A DNA stretch of 64,000 nt from Lentibacter algarum. Its GTDB lineage: Bacteria > Pseudomonadota > Alphaproteobacteria > Rhodobacterales > Rhodobacteraceae. The position numbers were made by a program, and so were the translations under genes. This document shows, piece by piece, positions 56,610-64,000 of this stretch. Position 1 is the stretch's first letter; the number at the start of each line of letters is the position of its first letter. The stretch spans positions 372,001 to 436,000 of the forward strand of contig NZ_JAHKQI010000005.1 of assembly GCF_018860975.1 (NCBI RefSeq), in the 5' to 3' direction. The notes beneath the pieces are model-generated. The model had not been told where the DNA came from. It was given only the letters and a program-made list of their open reading frames with translations, and searched no databases.

Positions 56610-56620
56610 TGGTTAGACCA
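56610..56620. promoter_or_regulatory. GntR/FadR-type operator, copy 3
   Basis: TGGTTAGACCA, 92 bases upstream of the epimerase-like gene at 55631-56518 (minus strand) in the 291-base divergent region. Confidence 0.7.
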
Positions 56621-56763
56621 GTTTGCACATCAAGCGAAACGTGGTCAAGAGGCGGTATTCAAAATTCTTGATGAAAAATGTGATTCAATCCCTTCTATTT
56701 CGGGAAAAAACACAAATCAAAGAAGATTTAGCCAAAGAACGGGATTGACCAAATCGTCATTTT

Positions 56764-56774
56764 TGGTATGACCA
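56764..56774. promoter_or_regulatory. GntR/FadR-type operator, copy 4
   Basis: TGGTATGACCA, 35 bases upstream of the start at 56810. The same GACCAGAT-type flank occurs on the right (ACCAGAT) as in copy 1. Confidence 0.72.
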
Positions 56775-56809
56775 GATGAGAGGTTTATCACTAAGTTGGG
56801 AGGCGCGTG

Positions 56810-57664
56810 ATGAAGATCGGCATGTGCATGTTTTTGTGGACCACAAAAATTGGCCCCGAACATGAGCCGCTATTGGCTGACATCAAAAAGACGGGTTTTG
56901 ACGGGGTTGAAGTTCCGGTGTTTGAGGGCAGCGCTGCGGAATATGCCGCGACTGGCCGGATGCTTGATGGTCTCGGTCTGGAACGAACAGCAGTTACTGC
57001 GATGGGCGATCCGGCGCTCAACCTGATTTCGGAAACGGCCAGTCATCGTGCGGCGGGGATTGACTACATGAAGCACGCCTTGGAGTGCTGTGCGGCACTT
57101 GGGGCTGATCGTGTCAGCGGCCCGCTTCACTCGACTCTTGGGCATTTCTCGGGAAGTGGCCCGACGCAGGCAGAACTTGAGCGTTCTGTCGAGAGTCAGC
57201 GCTTGATTGGTGATACCGCCGCGCAGCAGGGTGTTACTGTCTGCCTTGAAGCGCTGAACCGCTTTGAATGCTATCTGCTCAACACGATGGACGACTTGGC
57301 TGAACATATCAAAGCCGTCGATCATCCCAACATTCGCGCGATGTATGACACCTTTCACGCAAACATCGAAGAGGCTGACCCCATCGGTGCGCTGGCCCGC
57401 AATAAAGACGTGGTGCACCACATTCACATTTCTGAAAATGATCGTGGTGTGCCGGGACGGGGGAATATTCCATGGGCTGAAACCTACGCGGCGATCAAAG
57501 ACACGGGCTATGACGGCTGGCTCACAATCGAAGCCTTTGGTCGTGGCTTGCCCGACCTCGCAGCAGCAACCAAAGTATGGCGCGATTTTTCTGAATCCCC
57601 CGAGGCGGTTTATCGCGAAGGTTATGCTCACATCCGCAAATCTATGAACACCGCAGGTCTATAA
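56810..57664 (+). CDS. Ketose 3-epimerase-like TIM-barrel protein 2
   Basis: 284 residues from the ATG at 56810 (ribosome-binding site GGGAGG); a GTG immediately before is possible. Metal-site motifs are VCLEALNRFECYLLNTMDDL, AMYDTFHANIEEADP, VVHHIHISENDRGVPGRGNIPW and GWLTIEAFG, close to those of tagatose/allulose 3-epimerases. It is a second, different member of the family beside the one at 55631, across the divergent promoter. It starts the operon with xylA. Confidence 0.88.
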   Translation: MKIGMCMFLWTTKIGPEHEPLLADIKKTGFDGVEVPVFEGSAAEYAATGRMLDGLGLERTAVTAMGDPALNLISETASHRAAGIDYMKHALECCAALGADRVSGPLHSTLGHFSGSGPTQAELERSVESQRLIGDTAAQQGVTVCLEALNRFECYLLNTMDDLAEHIKAVDHPNIRAMYDTFHANIEEADPIGALARNKDVVHHIHISENDRGVPGRGNIPWAETYAAIKDTGYDGWLTIEAFGRGLPDLAAATKVWRDFSESPEAVYREGYAHIRKSMNTAGL

Positions 57665-57673
57665 GGACACCCT

Positions 57674-58972
57674 ATGACAACTGATTTTTTCAACCGCTCC
57701 GAACCGATTTCGTTTGATCCAGATAGCAAAGATCAGCTGGCCTTTCGACATTATGACCCGGAGATGATGCTTGGCGGCAAACGGCTTGAAGAGCATCTGC
57801 GATTTGCGGTTTGCTATTGGCACAGTTTTGTTTGGCCGGGCACCGACCCGTTCGGCGGCGATACGTTCGAGCGTGACTGGTTTCCTGCCGACACAATGGC
57901 TCTGGCCAAGCGCAAAGCCGATGTGGCGTTTGATATGTTCAGCCTTTTGCGGGCGCCATACTTTTGCTTTCATGATCATGATGTGCGGCCCGAAGGGGCC
58001 AACCTCAAGGAAAGCCGCGACCGTCTCAACGAGATGGCTGACTACATGCAAGCGCATATGGAGCGCACCGGCGTCAAGCTTCTTTGGGGCACGGCAAACC
58101 TGTTCTCCAACCGCCGCTATATGTCGGGCGCAGCGACGAACCCTGATCCGGATGTTTTTGCCTATGCTGCGGGCACTGTGCGCGACTGTCTTGATGTCAC
58201 GCACCGTTTGGGCGGTGAAAACTACGTGATGTGGGGCGGGCGCGAGGGCTATGAAACCCTGCTCAATACTGACATTGCGCAGGAAGATGCCCAGATGGGC
58301 CGTTTCCTCAATCTAGTGGTCGATTACAAACACAAGATCGGCTTCAAAGGCCCGATCCTGATCGAGCCAAAGCCGCAGGAGCCAACCAAGCATCAGTATG
58401 ATTACGACGTCGCAACGGTCTATGGCTTTCTGCGCCGTCATGGGCTTGAAGGCGAGGTGAAAGTCAATATCGAGCAAGGCCATGCTATTCTTGCAGGCCA
58501 TTCGTTCGAGCACGAAATCGCGACAGCAAATGCACTTGGCATCCTTGGTTCGATCGACATGAACCGCAATGATTATCAGTCAGGTTGGGATACTGACCAG
58601 TTCCCCAACAATGTGCCTGAAGTGGCGCTGGCCTATTATCATATCTTGCAGGGCGGTGGCTTCAAAACGGGTGGCACAAACTTTGACGCCAAGCTGCGCC
58701 GCCAGTCGCTTGATGCCGATGATCTGCTTGCCGCACACGTTGGGGCTATGGATGTTTGCGCCCGTGGTTTGATTGGGGCGCATAAGATGCTTGAAGATGG
58801 CGCCCTCAGTAAGCCGCTCGCCGAACGTTATGCTGGCTGGCAAGGCCAGTCCGACATGCTGGCAGGTAAGCTCAGCCTCGAGCAGATCGCAAACAATGCC
58901 GAGAACCTTGATCCTAAGCCTGTTTCAGGGCGGCAGGAGATACTTGAAAACATCGTTAACAGATACGTCTAG
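57674..58972 (+). CDS. xylA: Xylose isomerase
   Basis: 432 residues, normal length. Family motifs: [16 protein letters not shown] with the catalytic His, [37 protein letters not shown] with metal-binding Glu and Asp, and [29 protein letters not shown] and the late Asp complete the second metal site. It converts D-xylose to D-xylulose (and D-glucose to fructose more slowly). Nine bases separate it from the epimerase-like gene; the xylulokinase at 61196 is on the other strand nearby. Confidence 0.96.
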   Translation: MTTDFFNRSEPISFDPDSKDQLAFRHYDPEMMLGGKRLEEHLRFAVCYWHSFVWPGTDPFGGDTFERDWFPADTMALAKRKADVAFDMFSLLRAPYFCFHDHDVRPEGANLKESRDRLNEMADYMQAHMERTGVKLLWGTANLFSNRRYMSGAATNPDPDVFAYAAGTVRDCLDVTHRLGGENYVMWGGREGYETLLNTDIAQEDAQMGRFLNLVVDYKHKIGFKGPILIEPKPQEPTKHQYDYDVATVYGFLRRHGLEGEVKVNIEQGHAILAGHSFEHEIATANALGILGSIDMNRNDYQSGWDTDQFPNNVPEVALAYYHILQGGGFKTGGTNFDAKLRRQSLDADDLLAAHVGAMDVCARGLIGAHKMLEDGALSKPLAERYAGWQGQSDMLAGKLSLEQIANNAENLDPKPVSGRQEILENIVNRYV

Positions 58973-58984
58973 GGAGGACATATT

Positions 58985-60040
58985 ATGCAAACCATCAAAG
59001 GGCCGGGCCTCTTTCTGGCACAATTCGTAAGTGACGAAGCGCCGTTCAATACTTGGAAGGGCATCACCAAGAAGGCTGCCGATTATGGCTATGCCGGTGT
59101 TGAAATTCCGTCATGGGACACACGCTTGTTTGACATGGACAAGGCGGCAACAAGCCAGGCCTATTGTGATGAGTTGGTTGGGCAAGCCCGCGAGAACGGT
59201 ATTGAGATCACCGATCTTTCGACGCACCTTCAAGGGCAGCTCGTCGCGGTTCATCCCGCCTATGACATTCCGTTTGACAACTTTGCTGCCGAGCATGTGC
59301 GCGGCAACCCCAAAGCGCGCCAAGAGTGGGCTGTTGATCAGGTGAAAAAATCGATCACCGCCTCGCGCAACCTCGGGATTGACCGCACAGTGACCTTCTC
59401 AGGCGCGCTGGCTTGGCCCTACCTTTATCCCTGGCCGCAGCGCCCTGCTGGGCTGGTTGAGGAAGCGTTTGACGAACTCGCCCGCCGCTGGCGTCCGATC
59501 TTTGACCACGCTGAAGAACATGGCGTCGATGTCTGCTACGAGATCCACCCGGGTGAAGACCTGCACGATGGTGACACTTTCGAGATGTTGCTTGAACGTG
59601 TCGACAACCACGCGCGCTGCAACATGCTTTACGACCCTTCGCATTTCGTGCTTCAGTGCCTTGATTACCTCGATCACATCGATATCTACAAAGACCGCAT
59701 CCGCATGTTTCATGTCAAAGATGCGGAGTTTAACCCAACAGGTCGTAAGGGCGTTTATGGCGGATTCCAGTCATGGGAAAACCGGGCCGGACGCTTCCGT
59801 TCACTTGGCGACGGGCAGGTTGATTTCGCGTCGATCTTCTCGAAAATGGCAACAAACAACTTTGACGGTTGGGCCGTGGTTGAATGGGAATGTGCTATCA
59901 AACACCCCGAAGACGGCGCAATTGAAGGCGCGCAATTTGTCAAAGACAGCATGATCCGCGTGACAGAGCACGCCTTTGATGACTTCACCACTGACGGAGC
60001 CGATGCGGGCGCCAACCGTAAAATGCTGGGGCTCGATTGA
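58985..60040 (+). CDS. Sugar isomerase/epimerase-type TIM-barrel protein
   Basis: 351 residues. AYGYAG-type opening (ADYGYAGVEIPSWDTRLFDM), then HLQGQLVAVHPAYDIPFDNF, VCYEIHPGEDLHDGDTFEML, NMLYDPSHFVLQCLDYLDHI, MFHVKDAEFNPTGRKGVYGG and AVVEWECAIKHPEDG carry the expected metal ligands (E, D, H, E). This long subgroup usually pairs with a Gfo/Idh/MocA oxidoreductase, as here. Related pairs act on 3-keto-glycosides; that function is inferred. Its TGA overlaps the next ATG (TGATG). Confidence 0.88.
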   Translation: MQTIKGPGLFLAQFVSDEAPFNTWKGITKKAADYGYAGVEIPSWDTRLFDMDKAATSQAYCDELVGQARENGIEITDLSTHLQGQLVAVHPAYDIPFDNFAAEHVRGNPKARQEWAVDQVKKSITASRNLGIDRTVTFSGALAWPYLYPWPQRPAGLVEEAFDELARRWRPIFDHAEEHGVDVCYEIHPGEDLHDGDTFEMLLERVDNHARCNMLYDPSHFVLQCLDYLDHIDIYKDRIRMFHVKDAEFNPTGRKGVYGGFQSWENRAGRFRSLGDGQVDFASIFSKMATNNFDGWAVVEWECAIKHPEDGAIEGAQFVKDSMIRVTEHAFDDFTTDGADAGANRKMLGLD

Positions 60041-61203
60041 TGGCAATCGAAGGGAAATCAGACAGTCATAACGCCGGACGTATCCGCCTTGGCATGGTCG
60101 GCGGCGGGCGCGACGCTTTCATTGGCGGGGTGCATCGCATTGCCAGCCGTATCGACGACAGGTTCGAGCTGGTCGCAGGGGCGTTCAGTTCGACACCGGA
60201 AAAATCGCAAGCCAGCGCGGCTGACTTAGGTGTCGCAGCAGACCGTGCCTATGGCGATTATGTTGAGATGGCCAAACGCGAAGCGCGGCTCAAGAACGGC
60301 ATTGAGGCAGTCTCGATCGTAACGCCAAACCACCTGCACTACCCCATCGCACGCGAGTTTCTCAAACGCGGTATTCACGTTATTTGCGACAAGCCGCTCA
60401 CCTCGACTTTGCCCGACGCGCGCAAGCTGGTCAAAGCGGTCGAGGCCTCTGAGGCGCTATTCATCCTGACTCATAACTACACTGGCTATCCGATGGCGCG
60501 TCAGGCGCGCGAGATGGTTGCCAGTGGTCTCTTGGGTGACATTCGTTTGGTGCAGGCCGAGTATCCACAGGACTGGCTCACCGAAGATGAGCAAAACAAA
60601 CAAGCGCAATGGCGCACAGATCCTGATCAAGCAGGGGCAGGCTGCATCGGTGACATTGGCGTGCATGCCTACAACCTTGCCTGTTTCATGTCGGGGCAGA
60701 AGCTCGAAGAACTCAGCGCCGATATGCACTCGTTTGTTGATGGCCGCCGTGTTGACGACAACTGTCACGTGATGCTGCGTTGGCAAGGCGGGGCCAAGGG
60801 CATGCTCTGGTCTTCGCAGGTTGCTCCGGGCAACGAGAACGCGCTCAAAGTGCGGATCTACGGCACCAAAGGCGGGCTGGAGTTTGCCCAAGAAAACCCT
60901 AACCAACTTTGGTTTACGCCGTTTGGCGAGCCCAAGCGCCTGATCACCCGCGGCGGCAACGGCTCGGGCGAGGCCGCGGGGCGTGTATCGCGTATCCCGC
61001 CGGGTCATCCGGAAGGGTATCTTGAAGGGTTTGCCAATGTTTACTCCGAAGCTGCCGAGGCTATTCAAGCCAAGCGAAGCGGCGGGGAGATCGCGTCAGA
61101 TGTGGTGTTCCCAACGGTTTACGACGGGCTTGACGGGGTGACGTTTATTGACGCTTGCCTCCGCTCGTCAAAGCGCAACGCGGCGTGGGTCAAGCTCACT
61201 TAA
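60040..61203 (+). CDS. Gfo/Idh/MocA-family oxidoreductase
   Basis: 387 residues from the ATG at 60040. The NAD(P) motif is IRLGMVGGGRDAFIGGVHRI. The catalytic Lys lies in HVICDKPLTSTLPDA (E/D-K-P motif). Further family marks are AGAGCIGDIGVHAYNLACFM with the Asp-x3-His pair. It should oxidise a sugar hydroxyl, possibly at C3 of a glycoside, and work with the preceding TIM-barrel protein. Its 3' end overlaps the convergent xylulokinase by eight bases. Confidence 0.93.
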   Translation: MAIEGKSDSHNAGRIRLGMVGGGRDAFIGGVHRIASRIDDRFELVAGAFSSTPEKSQASAADLGVAADRAYGDYVEMAKREARLKNGIEAVSIVTPNHLHYPIAREFLKRGIHVICDKPLTSTLPDARKLVKAVEASEALFILTHNYTGYPMARQAREMVASGLLGDIRLVQAEYPQDWLTEDEQNKQAQWRTDPDQAGAGCIGDIGVHAYNLACFMSGQKLEELSADMHSFVDGRRVDDNCHVMLRWQGGAKGMLWSSQVAPGNENALKVRIYGTKGGLEFAQENPNQLWFTPFGEPKRLITRGGNGSGEAAGRVSRIPPGHPEGYLEGFANVYSEAAEAIQAKRSGGEIASDVVFPTVYDGLDGVTFIDACLRSSKRNAAWVKLT

Positions 61204-62647
61204 GTGAGCGCAGCGCCGGGTAGCTGGCGCGGTATTTCTCCCATGCCGCGCCATAGGCCGCAACCAGCTCAGTTCGTGGCATGATCGTGGTTCTGATTGC
61301 TGGCGGTGTCATAACCTCGCGCGGGTCTTTCCCTGTCACAGCAGAAATAGCCAGCCGCGCCGCGCCCAAGGCCGCGCCGAACTCGCCCTTGTCGGGGAGA
61401 TCAACAGGTAGGTTCAGCACCGTTGCCAACAGCTCAACCCAGTAAGCGGACTGTGCGCCGCCGCCAATGGCGATAATGCGCGACAGATCTGCGCCAGTCG
61501 ACTTCAATGCTTCCAGTGAATCGCGTAGAGCAAAGCTCACCCCTTCGATGACGGCGCGCGTCATGTCGACGCGGTCGCTTGCAATATCGAGATTGAGGAA
61601 TGCACCGCGCACCTGTGCATCATTGTGCGGTGTGCGCTCACCAGAAAGATAAGGCAAAAACCGCACCTCGCCGGGGGCGCTGATACTGTCGCCGAGCGAA
61701 GCCGCCAGTTCGGCTGCCTCCTGTTCAAGCAAGCGCGACAGCCAATTCAAACTGTCGGTCGCGGCTAGAATAACTCCCATCTGATACCATGTTTCCGGCA
61801 CTGCATGGCAAAAGGTGTGCACCGCTGAAGCCGGCATTGGCGCGAAGCTGTCGCGTGCCGCTAACAGAACACCGGACGTGCCGAGAGAGACAAACCCTTG
61901 CCCTTCGCTCAGCGCACCAACACCGCAAGCCGCCGCCGCATTGTCGGCCGCACCACCGGCGACTTGCACTGCTTCGGGCAGGGTGAGTTCAGCAGTTCGC
62001 TTCTCGCTGATTGTGCCAATTGCGGCACTGCCTTGCGTTAGTTCAGGCATCTGACTGCGATGCATGCCTGAGGCTTGAAGCAATGCCTCCGACCAGTCCT
62101 GTGCACCAACGTCAAGCCACGATGTGCCAGCTGCATCAGACAAATCACAACACATCCGGCCCGTAAGCCAGAAATTTACATAGTCCTTGGGCAAGAGCAC
62201 CGTGGCAACACGGTCAAAGATCTCCGGCTCATGCTCGGCAACCCACATCAGCTTGGGCGCAGTAAACCCGGGAAACACGATGTTACCTGATAAAGCCCGA
62301 ACCTTGTCAGCCGCGTCAAGTTTTGCCGCCTGCGCGTGGCTGCGTGTGTCATTCCAAAGAATGCATGGTCGTAAAACTGCGCCTTCGCTGTCGAGCAGAA
62401 CAGCCCCATGCATGTGCCCTGAAATGCCAAGCCCACGCAAGGCCGTCATTTCGTTAGGGTGGTTTGCCCGCAGTTCGGCCAGCGTAGCTTGCAGAGCGTT
62501 TATCCAGCTTTGCGGATCTTGCTCGCTCCAACCCGCCTTCGGGTGCGAAACGTCGTAATGTGCTTCTGCCGCACCGATGGTCTTCCCCGTGTCATCGACA
62601 AGCAATGACCGTAGCCCAGATGTGCCAAGATCCAATCCCAAAAACAC
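61196..62647 (-). CDS. xylB: Xylulokinase (FGGY family)
   Basis: 483 residues from a GTG at 62647, chosen because it puts VFLGLDLGTSGLRSLLVDDT at the N-terminus as in other XylB proteins and has a GGGGGGA site just upstream; an ATG at 62677 is an alternative. The substrate stretch is GISGHMHGAVLLD, the ATP-site motifs are VAGGAADNAAAACGVGALSE and RIIAIGGGAQSAYWVELLAT. It phosphorylates D-xylulose to xylulose-5-phosphate. With xylA it gives a complete isomerase pathway for xylose. No TGGT-N3-ACCA site is visible before it. Confidence 0.93.
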   Translation of the reverse strand: MFLGLDLGTSGLRSLLVDDTGKTIGAAEAHYDVSHPKAGWSEQDPQSWINALQATLAELRANHPNEMTALRGLGISGHMHGAVLLDSEGAVLRPCILWNDTRSHAQAAKLDAADKVRALSGNIVFPGFTAPKLMWVAEHEPEIFDRVATVLLPKDYVNFWLTGRMCCDLSDAAGTSWLDVGAQDWSEALLQASGMHRSQMPELTQGSAAIGTISEKRTAELTLPEAVQVAGGAADNAAAACGVGALSEGQGFVSLGTSGVLLAARDSFAPMPASAVHTFCHAVPETWYQMGVILAATDSLNWLSRLLEQEAAELAASLGDSISAPGEVRFLPYLSGERTPHNDAQVRGAFLNLDIASDRVDMTRAVIEGVSFALRDSLEALKSTGADLSRIIAIGGGAQSAYWVELLATVLNLPVDLPDKGEFGAALGAARLAISAVTGKDPREVMTPPAIRTTIMPRTELVAAYGAAWEKYRASYPALRSLK

Positions 62648-62738
62648 TGCTGTTCCCCCCGTTTTTACTAATTTCATATTAGCCTTGCTTGGGCGGCAGT
62701 GCAAAAACCAATCGCAATAAAGTGCAACTAAATAGCGG

Positions 62739-63842
62739 TTAGAACTTCATGGTGCTCATTTGCTTTGCGGCGCTCAATTTGCCGATGTCAAACGCCATTT
62801 GCATACCTGCCGGGTCGGTGAAATCACGCACCAGCGCCAGTTCCTTTGCGGTGAGCGTGATGTCCAGTTCGTCTTTCAACCACTGGTGTTCAAGACCGAC
62901 ATTATAGCGTGAAAAGCCAAATAGCGGCGCCGGCCCTAGCTGGAAATCTGACAAGTCACCAATCTCGCTATTCAGATGCCAAGCATGTTTGCACGCTCCG
63001 AGTGATTGCATGATGCTCAGGTTGTGCGCCTCACAATCAGCGATAACGCTTGAAACCGCCTTGATGGCCATACTCGCTGCAGGTGCTCTGCCAAAGCGGC
63101 TTTTCTTCGTTCGCTGCCGGAAAGTTCCGGTTCCGATTGAAATAATGTCGAGCCGGTCGAGCCCGGTGTCCCAGCTGTAGCCGTATTCAGGCACTGTGAC
63201 CAACAACAGTAACGCCAGCCCTGGCATGTTGTGTGGAGACACGCCGCCATCGACAAACAGCCCGGGGGTTTCGCCAGTGACGATCTCAAGGAGTTCGGGC
63301 GCAAAATAGTATGGGGCCGCCGTCGACGCGCGCACAAGTTTGGCAAGGCTGTAGTTCCGGTTGCCAATAAAACTCCCGTCTGGGGCATCCTGCCAGAAAG
63401 CGCCTTTCGGGTTGTTATGCACGATCCATGGGCTGCCTGTGTCCATTCGTTTGGCAACAATCGCGAGGTTGGTTTGGATGCGATCACTGTCGAGCTTGGC
63501 GTCGCCGATGATATCTTGCAGCTGCGCTTTGAGCATCCGCGCATCAAACACGGATTGGAGCCCACGCAAACGAAACCGCGGTTTGCGAAACACCTTAGGG
63601 CCGAGACGCATGTAAAAGCGTGTGAGATCTTTCGGTGAAAGCCCAAGACTTAACCCCGCAGCGATAATTGATCCGGTCGAGGTGCCGCCGATCAGATCAA
63701 AGTGCTGGTGAATGCTACCTTTGCCTGATTGTTCCAACTGTTCCTGAAGGTGCTCGAGGAAAGCCAACGTGATGATCCCCCGAACACCGCCGCCATCTAA
63801 TGCCAGAATGTTTCGTTTAGGCAAATTTGCGTTTGGTGTCAT
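62739..63842 (-). CDS. Patatin-like phospholipase
   Basis: 367 residues. The oxyanion motif is ALDGGGVRGIITLAFL, the nucleophile elbow is LIGGTSTGSIIAAG (Ser), and the dyad Asp is in GLFVDGGVSPHNMPGLAL (DGG). A ribosome-binding site AAGGAAG precedes the ATG. No signal peptide or membrane helix is visible, so it is probably cytoplasmic or peripheral. The size and CBASS-like N-terminal layout recall cytosolic patatins, but no cyclase or other defence gene is next to it, so a role in lipid turnover is the default reading. Confidence 0.9.
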   Translation of the reverse strand: MTPNANLPKRNILALDGGGVRGIITLAFLEHLQEQLEQSGKGSIHQHFDLIGGTSTGSIIAAGLSLGLSPKDLTRFYMRLGPKVFRKPRFRLRGLQSVFDARMLKAQLQDIIGDAKLDSDRIQTNLAIVAKRMDTGSPWIVHNNPKGAFWQDAPDGSFIGNRNYSLAKLVRASTAAPYYFAPELLEIVTGETPGLFVDGGVSPHNMPGLALLLLVTVPEYGYSWDTGLDRLDIISIGTGTFRQRTKKSRFGRAPAASMAIKAVSSVIADCEAHNLSIMQSLGACKHAWHLNSEIGDLSDFQLGPAPLFGFSRYNVGLEHQWLKDELDITLTAKELALVRDFTDPAGMQMAFDIGKLSAAKQMSTMKF

Positions 63843-64000
63843 GGGAGCTTCCTTTAACGTAAGAGTTCCCGTTGAGGTGTTTTCAGAGGGAAACGCAGAA
63901 AGGGTTGCTTGAATTTTGGTTCAGGTCAACACCCTTGATTTCTCTCATTTTGAAGCGCTAAGCTGACAGCTAATAGACCGGAATTTTTCGAAAGCTGCTT
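63843..64000. other. Right-edge non-coding stretch
   Basis: About 160 AT-rich bases upstream of the patatin gene. It should hold that gene's promoter; I see no coding frame or clear repeat in it before the window ends. Confidence 0.4.

Noticed and set aside
62739-63842. Patatin as an effector of an anti-phage CBASS system
   Set aside because: No cyclase, sensor or ancillary defence gene lies next to it; the right edge prevents a full check, but the left neighbour is xylulokinase.

Overview
The window looks like part of a chromosome from a Roseobacter-group (Rhodobacterales) alphaproteobacterium. The support is moderately high GC, dense overlapping operons, many ABC transporters for peptides, polyamines and sugars, and gene families typical of marine alphaproteobacteria. 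This placement rests on style and protein families only; there is no rRNA here. I see no tRNA, CRISPR array, insertion sequence or integrase.

Layout. 1-5174 (minus): a surface-polysaccharide operon of three glycosyltransferases (the last cut by the left edge), a UDP-sugar dehydrogenase and a small methyltransferase. 5295-11158 (plus): a complete oligopeptide-type ABC importer. 11159-13636: a large MscS-family channel. 13813-15046: a PhnA/YjdM protein and a fumarylacetoacetase-family hydrolase. 15104-18251: divergent katG and oxyR. 18346-19572: a lone UPF0261 (Tm-1-like) protein.

19692-33929 is the most striking region. It is a nine-gene operon in the order algD-alg8-alg44-algA-algG-like-Sel1 protein-algX-like-long Sel1/AlgK-like protein-algL, with a secreted polysaccharide-lyase lipoprotein facing away from it. 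Cytoplasmic synthesis and polymerisation look intact. Every accessory domain I could compare from memory has lost its key residues: the AlgG-like protein has no DPHD motif, the AlgX-like protein lacks the His and Ser of its triad, AlgL has Leu where the catalytic His should be, the AlgA mannose-6-phosphate isomerase cupin motif is gone, and the Alg44 PilZ domain lacks the c-di-GMP residues. algE, algI, algJ and algF are absent. The inference is an alginate-type machine that exports a mainly unmodified polymannuronate-like polymer and keeps the modification proteins as scaffolds.

33933-37360: a small unknown gene and a TetR-FMO-SDR operon with repeats in its promoter. 37502-43050: a polyamine-type ABC importer and an amidohydrolase. 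43088-46731 (minus): an operon of UPF0261 protein, TIM-barrel 'PEP hydrolase' protein, cupin and M24 peptidase; the first two correspond to the two halves of plant Tm-1. 47052-52717 (plus): a sugar ABC importer with two different ATPases and an 82-residue membrane protein. 52710-56518 (minus): 2-hydroxyacid dehydrogenase, FadR-type GntR regulator, enolase-superfamily dehydratase and ketose-3-epimerase-like protein. 56810-61203 (plus): a second epimerase-like protein, xylose isomerase, another TIM-barrel protein and a Gfo/Idh/MocA oxidoreductase. 61196-62647: xylulokinase. 62739-63842: a patatin-like lipase.

Four copies of TGGT-N3-ACCA lie in the two divergent promoter regions of the sugar section (46732-47051 and 56519-56809). 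This is the operator type of FadR-family GntR proteins, and such a regulator is encoded at 53700-54398. I infer one regulon that joins sugar uptake, xylose-type catabolism and the split Tm-1 operon.
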